A stretch of DNA of 64,000 nucleotides from Doris montereyensis (lineage: Eukaryota; Mollusca; Gastropoda; Nudibranchia; Dorididae). Below, piece by piece: positions 1-30,249 of the stretch. The position numbers were made by a program, and so were the translations under genes. The notes under the pieces were generated by a model, which saw only the letters and a program-made list of their open reading frames with translations, had not been told where the DNA came from and did not search any database. The stretch covers positions 62,501-126,500 of the forward strand of contig JAXRKP010000807.1 in assembly GCA_037039925.1 (NCBI GenBank), given 5' to 3'. Numbering within the stretch: position 1 is the stretch's first letter; each line of letters starts with the position of its first letter.

Positions 1-862
1 CATTAGCACAAGCATCTGCTTTTATTATTATAAATGGCTCAAATTAGATGAATTGTACGATTTTGGAGCTCGTCAGCACACTTGAGGGAACAAGTAATGA
101 GTTGTTCATTCATTTTATCGTTTGTTTTTCCCCATTCATCACCCTTGTTTCAGCTCATCAGTCACATCAAAGAGGTCTTGGTACCTATCTTTTACGGGGA
201 CACAGAAGGTCTTTTTAAAACGATAATTGCAAACAATGCAAATTTAGAATATGTGCTAGATATTGCTTGATTTGCATTGTTATTATTTGAAATTAAATGC
301 ATTGAAAGTTAAGAATTGTGGTCTGCACCATGTATTTTTAATGCTCACATGAACAACAGTGCCTCTGGGTGTGTGTAAAATTAAAATTTTGTTTCAGTTC
401 ACTATCACAGTAGTAGATCTAGGTGATCTAGATCTATATGCTGGATCTAAACCTAACTAAGATCTTATATAAGTTGGCTATTATACTGAATAGATGCTTA
501 CTTAAGGCCTATATAAAACTGTGGTTCAGTTTTAATTACAAGAATCAGCTTTGGATGCTAATCAATCGTCATGAAGATCTGTGATGTTAACTATTTTAGA
601 TCTAATTCCAAGCTGCTGATCTAGACTAGATCTATGTGCTATAGCTTGTGTGCTATTGCATTAGAAATGCTGACCTCTTTAAAACTTATCATATAAAAAC
701 TATAGTTGCATAGGAATCTACTTCTCATGTCCTTTGGCTTGACAAATTTATAATCATTACAAAGAAGATCAAACTCAAATGTCCAAAGAGGTGTGCTTTA
801 CAACAATTCTAGTTTCTCTGTTGTTTCTCCAAACTCTTTTTTATTTGGCACTGTTTAAACAG
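1..862. other. region before the first recognised ATXN7 exon
   Basis: AT-rich sequence with many GATCTA/TAGATC words between about 410 and 640. It must be intron or lie upstream of the first exon, since exon a begins mid-codon. The short open frame at 82-270 shows no family features. Confidence 0.4.
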
Positions 863-18099
<17,237 letters not shown>

Positions 18100-19085
18100 C
18101 ATCCACCCTGGATGGGACAATAGATCACTGTAATGTTTTTTTTTGCTTGTTGTTTAGAACTGGCTGGAAAGTGACAGTTTATTTCCGAAGTTGAAAAGGG
18201 AATTATATGCATTGGCTTCTCGGGACCCTCTGCTATCATGATCTGCTCAAACTACAGCTTGCCTTCCTGAAATACGATTTTGTGCGTCTTGTGTTCTGGA
18301 TGCCTGGTTTGCTTGGGTTTTTCTTTTTCATTTCAAGTATGGATGTAGGAAGAATTGATTCTCTTGTTCTTTGGAAATCAAGCAGCACTGTCGTCAGTTG
18401 TGATAATTTCCTGTGGACTAAATTTTTCTAAGGAAAATGTGTATTAATATTTCATGTGAACCTTACCTTCTACTTAGCTTTGCTTTGAGTTATATTATAT
18501 TCCGTTCCTTGCCGACTTGTAGAACTATCCCATTCCTTTCCTCTTGTCTGAGAGCAAAACTGTGACAGTGATAGAGTAATCAAAAGTATATCATCTGACC
18601 TTAAAGCACAACAATGCAGGTAGTTCCATTGCATGCAGCCTGTGTCGATGATAAACGTGTGTATTTCTGAGACCTCAGATGCGCTTCAGCTTTGTTCCAC
18701 TGATCATAAATATCATAATACAGATGTTACAAACATTGTTTGAAGAGTATCAATGAAACATTCTTGAAATATTCACCATAGAATATGTGTAACCCTGACC
18801 TTTGTTGAATAGTATATTATGCAGAAATTATTAAGAGATCTTTGCAGTATCTTACTTACGGAGCCTTTCACATAGTTTTATGTAATAGCCAGATTTACCC
18901 TCTCTTGTTAAAAGGTCAGTGTCTACAGCTGATTAAAATTGAAAAAAATGCTTTTCTTGTTACGAGTAACATGGCAACATAATTATGTTGTTTTATTTCA
19001 ACTTTCGTTCAAGACATCTTTTGACGAAAATGATAGGAATTTATTGACACAATTGTTTACTTGAGAAATAAATGAAAAATCAGAG
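18100..19085 (+). other. probable ATXN7 3-prime UTR
   Basis: No conserved coding sequence follows the stop. The stretch is AT-rich with T-runs and ends near the first clear AATAAA. The limit is inferred from that signal only. Confidence 0.45.
19067..19072 (+). promoter_or_regulatory. candidate poly(A) signal for ATXN7
   Basis: AATAAA about 970 bases after the stop codon. Another AATAAA near 19639 would give a longer transcript. Confidence 0.4.
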
Positions 19086-20156
19086 AAAACGTGTGAATTT
19101 TATATTATAATATAATATCAGCACAAACTACAAGGTGATGATGATGATGATACTGAGTTGTTTTTGTGGCTGGAAGGCAAGCCTCAGTGGATCATAATGT
19201 GATATCTGTGCAGTATTACTTGGAGGTGGCAACCATTTTCTTCTCTGTTGAGTCCCCACCTTTCGTAATTGTACTCCTAACCTAACACTTGGGTGCGTTA
19301 TAGCATAATAGGAAATCACTTTTTAGTATAAAATACAATTAAATTAATTGAGGTCCAATTTCAATAGCTGTTAGATTAGAGAGTAGTTTCCTTTGCAAGC
19401 AAAAGAAGAAAGATTTTTTTTTTTTAGTTAAAAGCCCTAGAAACAAAAGCAACAAGAAGTGAAAAATGCAATATATGTATTATATATGTATTCTACAATT
19501 GATATCTTAGAAGGAGCTCAGTAATGAAAAGAGAGCATTTAAATAAAAAATGTAGTGTAGTTCTGCATATTGTTTCTCCTAAGTAGAAAGATGCTTCTTA
19601 CAAGTCATCTCCGTGGCCATTGATGTAAAAAAAGTATTCAATAAACTTGATGTCTAAGATACAAAAGTATTTACTCTGACGGTGGTCAGAGAGTGTGTCA
19701 TGTAAAAATCACACCCAAACGCTTACCACTTGACTTTCCTCTTCCACCTTTTTCTATTATATTTAGCATCTTGAGCGACCAGGAGGCTGTTAAGACCTGT
19801 TGATTGTCTCAGAATTTTAGCAACATGTGTGTATGAAAACAAGGCTGACCAACACGTCAGTGCACACAAATTATGTCAACGCTGATGCTTGTCAATCACA
19901 ATTTGTTTGACATAATATTTTATGAAACCTCTCTGATATCTTCAAAGTTTGTGATCTAATTATGATGAAAGATTTAGCGTTGACTTTCACCTGTCCAGTT
20001 TATATTATAACTCTGTCATTCCTCTTCTCTCCATCTTTTACTTGAATTTATTTATTCAAATCCCGAGCTGACTATGCTTGTCTAAAAATGCAATTTGCAA
20101 TTGTTGTATCATGCATCCGATAATTAAAGAAATGCTGATTATATATATATATATGC
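19086..20156. other. intergenic, no recognised feature
   Basis: AT-rich unique-looking sequence after ATXN7. A GATGATGATGATGAT run lies near 19137. No gene or known element is seen. Confidence 0.5.
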
Positions 20157-22127
20157 ATAGTTGCCAACCAGTACGTTAAAAACGAAAAGTCTATATATAT
20201 GCGGATTAGTGGTATTTTGTATTAAAAACCTACGTTAACGGCAGAGATTCAGAGAGAGAGAGAGAGAGAGCGGGTGAAAGCAGGGATGCCAATCTGAGTT
20301 CACAAAACAACCGTTGCACTAAGCCAGAAAGGCTATTGATCGCTTGACTTTGTGTTATGTTTAGCTTAAAGAGGGTTAACTTGTAAGGCTAATCTGCCGG
20401 CTGACCTCAATATCGATCGATAATCTCGTTCGCTGTGTATGAGGCTTCAGCACGTGGCACTGATAGTTTCTTGCCCCGCTGACAGGGCTACCACGCTTGA
20501 CCACAAAGTACCTGTGATTATTGTGATTGTTTTTGATCTTCGTTGAGTAAGGTGACATAACGGGCAACTCGTTATTGTTATTGTCATTATGTTTTAAAAT
20601 ATTGCATTGTTTACTAACAATAACATCTATGACAGCCTACTTTTATTAAACATGAAAAGGAATAACACTGCAGTTGGCCCATTACTAATGAAGAGGAATA
20701 TGAAAGGTATAATACTAATAAACAGAAAACGGGTGAGGTCCAAGAAATAATAGCGTGGCTGGCTGTGTCGAATTTTATATAGTAGAGTTTCAATGAACAA
20801 CATTTATCTTTATTTCTAAAGGAATCGTTTTCATTCTCACATCTAAATAAAATGATGGAAATATAATATTAATACTAGAGGAAATGTCCAACCGCCTTTC
20901 GCTAATCCCATGACGGAGTCCAATGTACATAGGTAACACATTCCCATGAAAGAAACAGACCCCCCCGCCCCGGTTTATTGCTTTCACAAGTATTTTGCGC
21001 CAGCTGTGGCAACGCGCTCTATCCCAGACCTAACACCTCTCCTCAGCTACATGCTTCCCATGCTGTTGAAAACTCCCTCCCTACCCTATAGATGTCTATA
21101 ACTAGTATCACCCCCTCTTCTTATTTACAGTGACATAAGAGACCATCGTTTTGTATTCTTGGTTGTTCCTTTCTACAGTTCAATAGTAATCCATCTCGTC
21201 CCAAACAGCCCCCACCCCTTCGCAATCTAGTGGTTTTTCACTTTCTCTCCCCAGTAGGAAGATAAGACTAGTAGTTTCTAATGTCTACACTTCAAATAGC
21301 CGCCCTTCCTCTTGTCCAGATACCACATGTCATTATGACCGTGTGAAATGGACCTGTTTGAAGATCAAAGTCCCTTTGTTGCTGGTCACTGAACTCAGAT
21401 GAAAGCTTCAGTTTTCCCTTCTACTTTCAACACTCTTATCTCTTCCTTCTTTTATGTGAAAAAAAAGGTGGAGATGTATTTTGACGTATGTGACGTTTGA
21501 CAATATAACCATCAACACAATGCTCCCCCTGATTGGTGAACCCTGAACATGGTTTCTTTCTATTGACTGAAGGTCACGCCCTCCATTCAGGCTGACCATA
21601 GGTGTGCAATGTGATTGGCCACTGATATTTTTTATTTGTCAATCACTATTTCTTTCTTGTGGGTGGGGCTTTTTACTAATAAAGTAATTGACATCTGTCC
21701 AGAAGTTGCGTCGGTTTTGCAAAGATAAGAGTCTTTGGTTTTGTCCATTGAGATAGAGCTTCTGTGTGTTGTTGTTTTTCTTTTGTAAGAAATGTATCGA
21801 GTGTGAGTTAGACTCGGAAATGAACGGTCGCTTTCACCCCATTAGAATAATAGACTTTCTCTATTTGGCCTGGAGTGGGAGGATCAACGTAATTGGTCAG
21901 AATAGAGGCATTCCCACTTTGTCTTGCTGGAAGGCAAATGTACGGGGCCCGTCATTAGCGTAGGTGTGTTTAGAGGGACCAGCGGCAGGCAAATATACGG
22001 GACCCGCCTGAAAAGGGTTAAATGACCAATGTTTTTTCTGGAATATTACGCGGTTTTGTGCGAGTAAGAATTAGTTTGCACAGTAAGAGTATGTTTTTTT
22101 ATTTGAAAAGGTTGGCAGCTATGTACA
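20157..22127. mobile_element. putative non-autonomous DNA transposon, about 2 kb
   Basis: The left end CATAGTTGCCAACC and the right end GGTTGGCAGCTATG are near-perfect inverted repeats, and both abut TATATA sequence. No transposase-like ORF lies between them. The left 250 bases (AACGGCAGAGATTCAGAGAG, ACAAAACAACCGTTGCAC) and the right 110 bases (AGTTTGCACAGTAAGAG, GAAAAGGTTGGCAGCTATG) recur joined together at 33970-34275, as expected for an internally deleted relative. It contains GGCAAATGTACGGGGCCCG and a near copy 56 bases later. Confidence 0.5.
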
Positions 22128-22263
22128 TATATATGCTTCTTGTTTATTTAATAATTTTTTTTCTTCAAATTGGGTGTGTGGGTCAGAAGACAGGTGATCC
22201 ATGTAGCATGTTTTTAATTCTAAGTTAAAGATCTATGTATTTTAGATATATATACCACAGGTT

Positions 22264-22590
22264 TTGATTTGATTTTACCCACATCCACTAACTGAGGTGA
22301 TCTCGGGGGAGTTTTGGTAGGATTTTTTTTAAAATTTTGTCCGGACTGCCTTGTTAACAGCCATGGGGATCTTTAACATGGACACAGTTTTAGTGATCTG
22401 CACAAGGGACTTTCTTTTTTGTGATACCATCCATCTCCAATGGGACTATGTGTTGATCCACATGTACCTGGACTGGGGGGTTGGGTTTTACTCTAGTTAA
22501 ACTTTACTGGAGAAAATTGTTCAACCTGTCAGGCACTAACCTTCGACCTTGCCAAAACCTTGCCTCTGGACCACCCGAGTCCCTTAATGA
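22264..22590 (-). mobile_element. SINE family 2, copy
   Basis: Contains GTCCGGACTGCCTTGTTAAC, AGCCATGGGGATCTTTAAC and ACCTTGCCTCTGGACCA. ACAGGTT occurs on both flanks, a possible target-site duplication. Confidence 0.75.
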
Positions 22591-22599
22591 TACAGGTTC

Positions 22600-25500
22600 A
22601 CCGATATGCTCCCGATATATGTCTGTAGATGTCATCCTGCTTAGAGGCATCCCCTTGGACTGGGACTGATTTGCATTGAATGACACATTCAGTCCTTAAC
22701 TATTATAAGTGAGGTGTTATATCTTAGAGATCTCTTTGAACCTAAAGAAATTTGATTGATCCAAATCTTGATTTCTGGCCCATCCAATCATTCTTCAAGT
22801 TCATCTTGTGATTGTCAGGATCTGCACTAGCTTGGCTTTACTGGCATTCAGGTTCTCATCGAAAAAGGGTGTCATGTTTCTTATGTCTTCAGAAACACAA
22901 CTTTACAAGTAATAGAAGAGATGCAGTTCAATGAGCTCCTCAAAACTTTCCTGTCTATTACGTTGTCTTGATGCCTGACTAGGAAACTTTTAGTGTCTGT
23001 GTGATTTGAATTTTGTCCAGCTTTTTATAGATTATAGACACAAGAATGGGTAATATTATATTTTCTTCCTTAATCTTTGTTAGCTTTTTGTTTTTAATCT
23101 TGCGCAACGAAATGATGTTTTAGGTCAGTATTCATACATTTATAAATTGAGGTACTTTTATTAATGAAACTGTATGGCATCTTGGGTTGGTTTGTTTCAT
23201 TTGTATTTTCTTTTTCTTTGATCTTCCATGTAAATTTAATAAGAGTCAGCAGTGTGCGCGTTTATAATCTTTTAAAAGTTAAAAACAAGTAAGAAAAGGC
23301 ATTGAAAATGCTTTGGGAGATTCAGTCGGAAAATCACAGGTTTGAGGGGGGAAGGGGGGGGGGGGGGGGGGTTGTACCCATATTAAAAACATATTTAATT
23401 AGAATTTGAGCTCTCTCAAAATAATGCTTTTTTTTTTTTCTGGCAGAAAGAATGTGTTTTTAAAGCCAAGTTTTAAATTTTGTTTGTAGTCTGTCAAGCT
23501 GTAGATAACATTTTTTCTTCTTTTTTCTTTGGTCATCAAACTCATTAAATAGTATCTAGTTGAAAATCAACTTATTAAGAATTTAAGAGGTTAGAAAAAA
23601 GTGAAAAATTACCACACAAATTTTACACCCTTAAAATCCACATGTTATGGCAACCGATGAACAAATAAAAAAAATTGAATGTGATGTGAACTTTTGTGTC
23701 ATATTGACGTATCAATAAGAATCGCTTTGTTATGATGAGAGCAAAAATGTCTGAAATTTTAACGTGTATTGATTGGAGAGAGAAGAAATTTGGGTTATAA
23801 TTTCTTTTGTTCTTTCTTTTTTTCCTACTGAATTTAATAGAAAGTCGTTTATTTTATAATACAGTCCTAATGGTCTTCTCTTTAATACGGTAGAAATACT
23901 GTACAAATTTAAAATGCCAAATTTGAAAGCGTTTGGTTGTAATCTACCTACCTAGTGCCAGTGTTCTCCACTATCATCCGTGTTATGACATTACGTCTGG
24001 CTTGTGTGTGTGTGTGTGGAACCCTAGCACGTCACAAAAATAAACTCAGGTAAAATTATACTGGGATTCGTGTTATTAAATCTATACTTATAATATAAAA
24101 ATCTATCCAGATGATTTGGTTCTGTTTGCAAGTGACCTTCTCTTGAAATAATGGTATAATTTAAAAAAATATGATGTGTATAATGTTGCTTGATTCTTTT
24201 AAATATATCCACTTTCTACATTCCCATTTGAAGCAGATCATCATTCAGTCGTTGCTGTTATGTTACATGTTGTGTGGCAATTGAGAGTATATTTGCCAGA
24301 TTAGCGAGGACCGTTTTATTAAATACGAACAATGTTTATCATTTGATTGACTCCACATAATGTTGCCACACACTCTGTTGTTTTATGATTTTTTTTTTAT
24401 TTATTCATTATAATGATATAAAGTTCTTTGATCAAAATGAATACATACACACACAATTTTGTTTTGCTTATTTTCAAGGGGATTGCTATAAAAAAAACGA
24501 AAGGTGGTCATGTGATGATTATAATTGTACAATATGTGTGCTTTAAGTTATGATTTTGTATGCATTATAATGCCATGCATCATGTGTATTAATATATTAA
24601 TTTTAATGCCATGCATCATGTGTATTAATATATTATATTATATTATATATAATATATATATCATTTATGTAACTCTCAAAAACAGGTGTCTTGATTTCAA
24701 AGTCTAAGTTTGCTAAAGACATACATATATGTGCAAAATTATTGCAAAAAGGAAAAGACAAGCGAGGCTATATATATATATATAAGAAATGAAGTTTAAG
24801 ACGCACAAAGATCACATTTTACTATAGAACACAGAGAGTGTTCTTTTAGAATTTAAAGCTATGCCCTTGTTTCTGCACCCACCTTGGACTATCAGACCCC
24901 CCACCCCCCTCCCCCCCCCCCCCCCATTTCCTTAATTTAGCTTGCTCGCCGGTAACTTGTATCCTCCTCGGGAAGTAACATTGTTTGAACCAGAAAAAAA
25001 TTTTTTTAACGTTTTCAAATCATTTATTTATTCTCTTATATTTTGTTTGGCTTACCATATCCACGTTTCCGCTTTCTTAAATGCTCAATTTCTTGCTTTG
25101 TGCCAGGGGATGTAAAAAGGATGAGGTCAAGAGCTCAAAATTCAGACTTTTGAAGGAAATCAAAAGAAATGTAATGTACCACCTGTAGTCTAAGAGTTGG
25201 TCTTTAGCAAGGAGTTTTTAAAAGAGTGATTTCAATGGCATCTATATTTACAATGTAGGTTATTTCACAGTATAAAATGACCATTTTACAATTTTATAGA
25301 GAAGATAGAAGTAGTACTTCGGGTACTTGTACAGGAATTCAAATCTTTTACTTTAAATTTTGCAGAGTATAAGGACACTACATGTTGAAAGTAAAGGTTT
25401 AATGCAACGTACATGTCCATATCATCAGATTCCTTGAAGCTAGAAAGTAATTGGGGGATTGAGGGGGGGGGGGGCTGTTGTTATGAACAGGGATAAAAGC

Positions 25501-25740
25501 ATTTTGTTGTTACATAGTCCTTCATTAGCAGGCAAATTTGATATGTGTATAGTAAACTAAAGGGTCTCAGCTGTGTAAAATGCCCCACCGTCTTCAACAC
25601 CTTTTGCCAGATCCTCAAGTAGTTTGCAGTCCTCTTTAGATTGACTCTTCTTGCCATCCTGAATTTCAGTCTTAAAATTATTTTTTTCTCCCTCTTCCCC
25701 CTAATTGGCCAAAATAATGGTCGAAAAATAACCGGCGTTC
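22600..25740. other. intergenic, AT-rich, no gene recognised
   Basis: Only simple features: G-runs (23343-23371), C-run (24900-24925), AT repeats (24640-24660, 24770-24783) and a 35-bp tandem duplication of TGCCATGCATCATGTGTATT (about 24571-24640). Confidence 0.5.
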
Positions 25741-25744
25741 TCCA

Positions 25745-26028
25745 AAAAAAGTAAAGTAAGTCCCATGTCACACTGAGACTTGCCGGTAGTGAAATTAGGA
25801 GTAGAGTTTTGACCTTTCTAAGCTTACGGCACAGTGCGGTAGTTTTGCCACTGCTTTCCACGCCACCTTTACTTTCACCGAGTCTGAATAGACCTAGCTA
25901 CCCATTTTTTACTGCTGGGTCGACAGGAGAGCCGGAAACAAATTTCCCAGACTGGCGGTTGAACTTGTTGGGAGGGTCTCCTGGATCATAGTCAGATGCG
26001 CTCTACCGACTGAGCTACCGCGCCTTTA
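25745..26028 (-). mobile_element. tRNA-derived SINE family 4, minus orientation
   Basis: On the minus strand it begins GGCGCGGTAGCTCAGTCGGT, AGAGCGCATCTGACTATGAT, an A-box region. Body landmarks are CGACCCAGCAGT, GTCTATTCAGACTCGG and GGCAAAACTACCGCAC, and it ends with a CTTTACTTT-like tail. The B box is diverged. It is a SINE rather than a functional tRNA gene, because the anticodon arm and 3-prime half do not fold into a tRNA. Confidence 0.85.
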
Positions 26029-26814
26029 ACACAGGTTCCTTTCTCTATCCTCATTATAATAATTGTATATATATATATACTGTAAGTAGCTGCTAAATAC
26101 TTCTCTAGTATTATAAAGCCATTTGGAAAAGTGACAATTTACTTTAGAGACATTCGTGGACTATGCAATGTTCATGGATTAGGAAGGGTGACAACAACAA
26201 CTCTCTTTTAATGGTTTATATTTTGCTTGATTCTGAATTCTTTAGAGTTCAAATTCCTGACTCTCTCTCCGACTAGTATCTCTCTTGACAAGTGTATAAT
26301 TACAGTCATTGGAAGAGTTATAGACTGCAACTAAAGAATGGCTGTGCTGATATCTTTGTACGTTTGTATTCAATTGTAAGTACTCATTTGATGATATCTC
26401 TGTGAAGATGTAGTGTGCACTGAAAATCAATGTGGTTTGATCAATCTTAGGCATGAAACGTATCATACAGCTTGTTGAGTGTGCTGTTACTTTATACACG
26501 TTAATTTATTTTCATTTATATAAAAGGTTATTATAAGCATAATTTAGTTTTGTATGATGCGTGTAAGTATCTGCATTCCCCCCCCCCCCCCCACCCCCAA
26601 ATCTGCCGTTTTTAGTTTTAAATTTTCACATCTGAGGGGATTGGTTTACCCAGCGTTTTTGTTTGTTACTCACAGTACATCTTTTGTCCACTCTCTTTCT
26701 CTGTGTCTTATGTTCATTTTCCATGATATTGATCCCAAGTTTGTTGGTCAAGTGCCCTCTTTTACACCGAACAAACTGACCTAATACCTGTATTGCACAC
26801 TCTTTTATTTTTGC

Positions 26815-26942
26815 GGGCGGTTAGTGGGCGCTACTGGAAGGTCCTACTTATTTCCCTTCACTCTTCCGTTTATAAATCTTTCTTGCTGTTTCCTCTGAAA
26901 TCATCCATATGGTGGATTGGTAAATTTCAATGAAACTAAATG
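26815..26942 (+). repeat. dispersed repeat family 1, copy
   Basis: GGCGGTTAGTGGGCGCTACT, GGAAGGTCCTACTTATTTCC, CTTGCTGTTTCCTCTGAAAT, then GGTGGATTGGTAAATTTCAA. Confidence 0.65.
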
Positions 26943-27774
26943 CACAGACTTAAAGTTAAATTTTATATTATATTATATTTGGGGCCAGGGGTTCAAAGGA
27001 TGAATAAAATCAAAGAAAATTGACAGTAAAATCATCAATCAGATTATAAAGTATTTAAAGGAGTAGAAAGCCCCCACTGCAAAGTAAATGAACATGTATG
27101 TCATTTTGAAACATTTCAACTTATCATTTGAAAGAAGAATTTGGTTTATAAATATCTGGGAGGATTTATTTTTACTTATTTGTTGTTGCTGTTGTACATT
27201 TTTTTTTTTTATCGATTCAGAAAGCACTATCACAGCAAGATTACAAATGACTAGTTCTGTTTGAAGTCAAAACATTGTTTCTTCAACAAAAAATTGAGAC
27301 ATGATGTATGTCCACCCATCTTACTCTGTGCTTCACTGATATAATGTAGCTAATGATGGATAGGGAGATCGTTTTCAAGGTGGTGAATGCACTATTTTTA
27401 TTTTTTTTTATGGATGTTAAGGTCAGAAGATGTATGAGAGTGTGACATCTTTGGTAAGACTTGATTTTTTTATATATATATATGATTATGTTGAAAACAT
27501 AAAATACATATATAATGTATAGTTGTATGTCAAGTATTTTTTTTTTATGAGGATCAATACAATTGTTTTTTTTTTTAATCTGTTTAGGTATGAAACATGT
27601 TTAAATTTTATTTCCACATTTATGATTCAATTGTAGAGCTACTTCCCAAATATTATGTTCAATCAAAACATTTATAAATGCCCATGAAGATGAAACTTAA
27701 AAGTAGGTTGATTTCAAGACTCCTCTATCTTTTGAGATAAACTTTGCAATGTAAACATCTAGGCAACATTGTTG

Positions 27775-27892
27775 TTGGGCGTTTAATGGGGCTGCTGGTG
27801 CTGGTAGGTTCTTCTTTTCTTTCACTCTTTTACTGTTTTCTCTTAATTCACCTTAGAATCACTGCAAATGGTGGATGGGGTAAATTCCAAGT
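27775..27892 (+). repeat. dispersed repeat family 1, copy
   Basis: GGGCGTTTAATGGGGCTGCT, TTCTCTTAATTCACC and AATGGTGGATGGGGTAAATT. Confidence 0.6.
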
Positions 27893-29900
27893 AAGTAAAG
27901 TTTTATAATTATAAACTAGTCACATTAGGATTATAGAATGGCAATATTCAGAGGCCGCTAAGTCTATGTTGACTATTTTAAAGGTGTATATTATTGATGT
28001 TTATAATAGCTTTTTTTTTTTTTTAAGTTTGCTCCAGACTGTGCTATGTACTCGTGTGTTTTTCTTGACTTGACTGTTATTCTCCTTACAAACTTTTTCT
28101 TTTCATTTCAATGCGTGTGTGTAAAATTCAATAATGGTGTTTAAGTAAGGACAGACATTTATATGACAAAATTGATTTTTTTAAAATTTGTTTTCCAAAT
28201 CCGGTGTATATTTTGATATGGTAGACAAAACCACATTTTTGTAAAATTCATAGGGATGGAAGGATGTTCTCGGAATTTTTGATGATTTCATGAATTATTT
28301 GCTTCAGCCAAGAAAAAATGAAAATATAATCACATCATATGATGGGTAATTTATGTTGGAGAAAGTAATGACACGAAGGGTTTATGTCCAAAGTGAGTTA
28401 TATCTAAGCTTCAGTCTCGTATTGAGGTAATGTGCATTGACAATTGTGGTGTAACTATCTCGCAGGACCTGAAACTGTTTGGCAGAACATAACTCTGTGG
28501 CAAAGCCTGAAACTCTTTGGCAGAGCCTGTAACAGTTTGACAGAGTCTGAAACTGTAGCAGAACTTGTAACTGTCTAGCAGAACCTTTAAACTGTTTTGG
28601 CAGAACCTGAAACTGACTTAGCAAAACCTGTAACTGTCTGGTAGGATGAAGATGTTAACTGTTTAAAAACAATGAAAGTTAGAAAAGTAACAGATTCAGC
28701 TCCAAGCAGCAGTTTGTTTTGACAGGAGTTGTGTTAAGTTGTCACAGTGTCATACTTTGCAAAATGAATTCTCTCAAATAGTAACTGCCTGGTGTGCTCT
28801 TTTTTAAAATTCTCCTCTCCTGGTCTAATTTCAATCCCTGATTCTGTTCTCTTTCGAGGGCAAGAGTAAAGCGATACAAGATCACCACAGGTAGAAATAT
28901 CAACTCAGATGTGAACATCTGGTAAACTGGATCAGGCTTACCTTAAATGTTACGCCAACCCTATAACTGACGTATTTATAACCTTCCTTTTTTTTTTTTC
29001 TAATACTCGCTGAGCAAGACATTTGAGATTATGTTTTATTCTTGTGCTAGTCATTTTTTCACGTTTGTTCCTGGTATGCAATATATATAATATTGATTTT
29101 TTAAATGATTAAATGAACGGTTGCTTTCATCGGAGGATCTCATCATCAGTATAATAAGTAGTCCGTGGATGGGGAATCCACTACTATGCTTCTAGTAGTC
29201 TTCTTGTCAAATTGATAAACTTGCTCTTACTGTCTCTTTCAACTAGTTCTCTCTCACAAACATTATATATATCATTTCTTGAACAATGTACCAAGAACCT
29301 TATTGCATATTTGACACCAAACTTGTTGGTTTTTCTTTTTTTTATTCAATGAATTTCCTGATGGATAAATATTAGTAAATCATAACTTTATTGCATAGCA
29401 TAAATTCCAACCAAGTTTTATAGCATTTTAAAATAGCCAAATGTCATCTAAGATTTGCATGATGGACACGTGTTATATTGTAGAAGGAACAGTTGTCCGA
29501 CAGTCACCTGATTATTTCATCGTTTTATTTTAAAAATAAAAAATTCAGCACGTCGTAAGATCTGACATTGCAGAGGGATGGCATCATACTCATTATGAAA
29601 AAAATATGTTAAAATAAAGTGACTTGAAATAGCTTCTTTTTCTTTTCTTTTTTTTTTAAGGTTTAGGCTTAATTTCTTAAAAATATTTACTGTGCTTTAC
29701 TTTCATCTCAAAGTACCGTACCTAAATTCCTGTATAAAAAAAACCGAACCTTCTTCAAGTCTTTTAGACAATCTTGAATTCCCATACACACATTTCATGT
29801 TCCCTAAAACAAATTGATCAAACAAAGTTGTTCTCTTGAAGTAAAAGTAAAAGGCAGTAGTAGTGATGAGCTCTGGGTATGGTGTTCATCTCAAAACTTT
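27893..29900. other. intergenic, no gene recognised
   Basis: AT-rich. The one structured patch is a short minisatellite at 28462-28650. Confidence 0.5.
28462..28650. repeat. minisatellite, about seven diverged units
   Basis: GGCAGAACCTGAAACTGTTT and variants (GCAGAGCCTGTAACAGTTTG, AGCAAAACCTGTAACTGTCT) repeat at roughly 25-32 bases. The open frame on the minus strand (QVLPKQF, QLQVLLQFQTL) is a shadow of the repeat. Confidence 0.75.
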
Positions 29901-29914
29901 ACCTGTGCCGTGGA

Positions 29915-30245
29915 TGTTCTAATGGTCAGGTTGCTGGACCTACGATCATGAGGTTCTGGGTTTTGAATCCTGGCAATGTTAGGTCTGCCATTGTGTTTTT
30001 GGGAAAGACTTCAAGACTTGTTTTTCCCAGTAGATCCAAGGGCAAATTGGGTACCAAAAAAACCCCCAACAGATTGGGGAGTAAAAACCTGTGGACAGAC
30101 AAGTATCCTGTCTAGGAGATGATTATTATCATTTGTTCCTCTTCGCGCTTATTATAGAATGTGTGTATAGAAACCAGAATACGCCGTGGCTCTATCGGCT
30201 GAAGGAACCTTACTTCTTTGGGTTTTTCTTTAAGATTTTCCAAGT
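29915..30245 (+). mobile_element. SINE family 3, diverged copy
   Basis: Matches the 57989-58294 copy in order: GGTTGCTGGACCTACGATCA, TGAGGTTCTGGGTTTTGAAT, GGGAAAGACTTCAAG, GGAGTAAAAACCTGTGGACA, GAGATGATTATTATCA, GGCTCTATCGGCTGAAGGAA. Confidence 0.75.
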
Positions 30246-30249
30246 GCCC

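Noticed and set aside
25481..25861. 126-codon minus-strand open frame
   Set aside because: Overlaps a SINE and AT-rich DNA; no recognisable domain.
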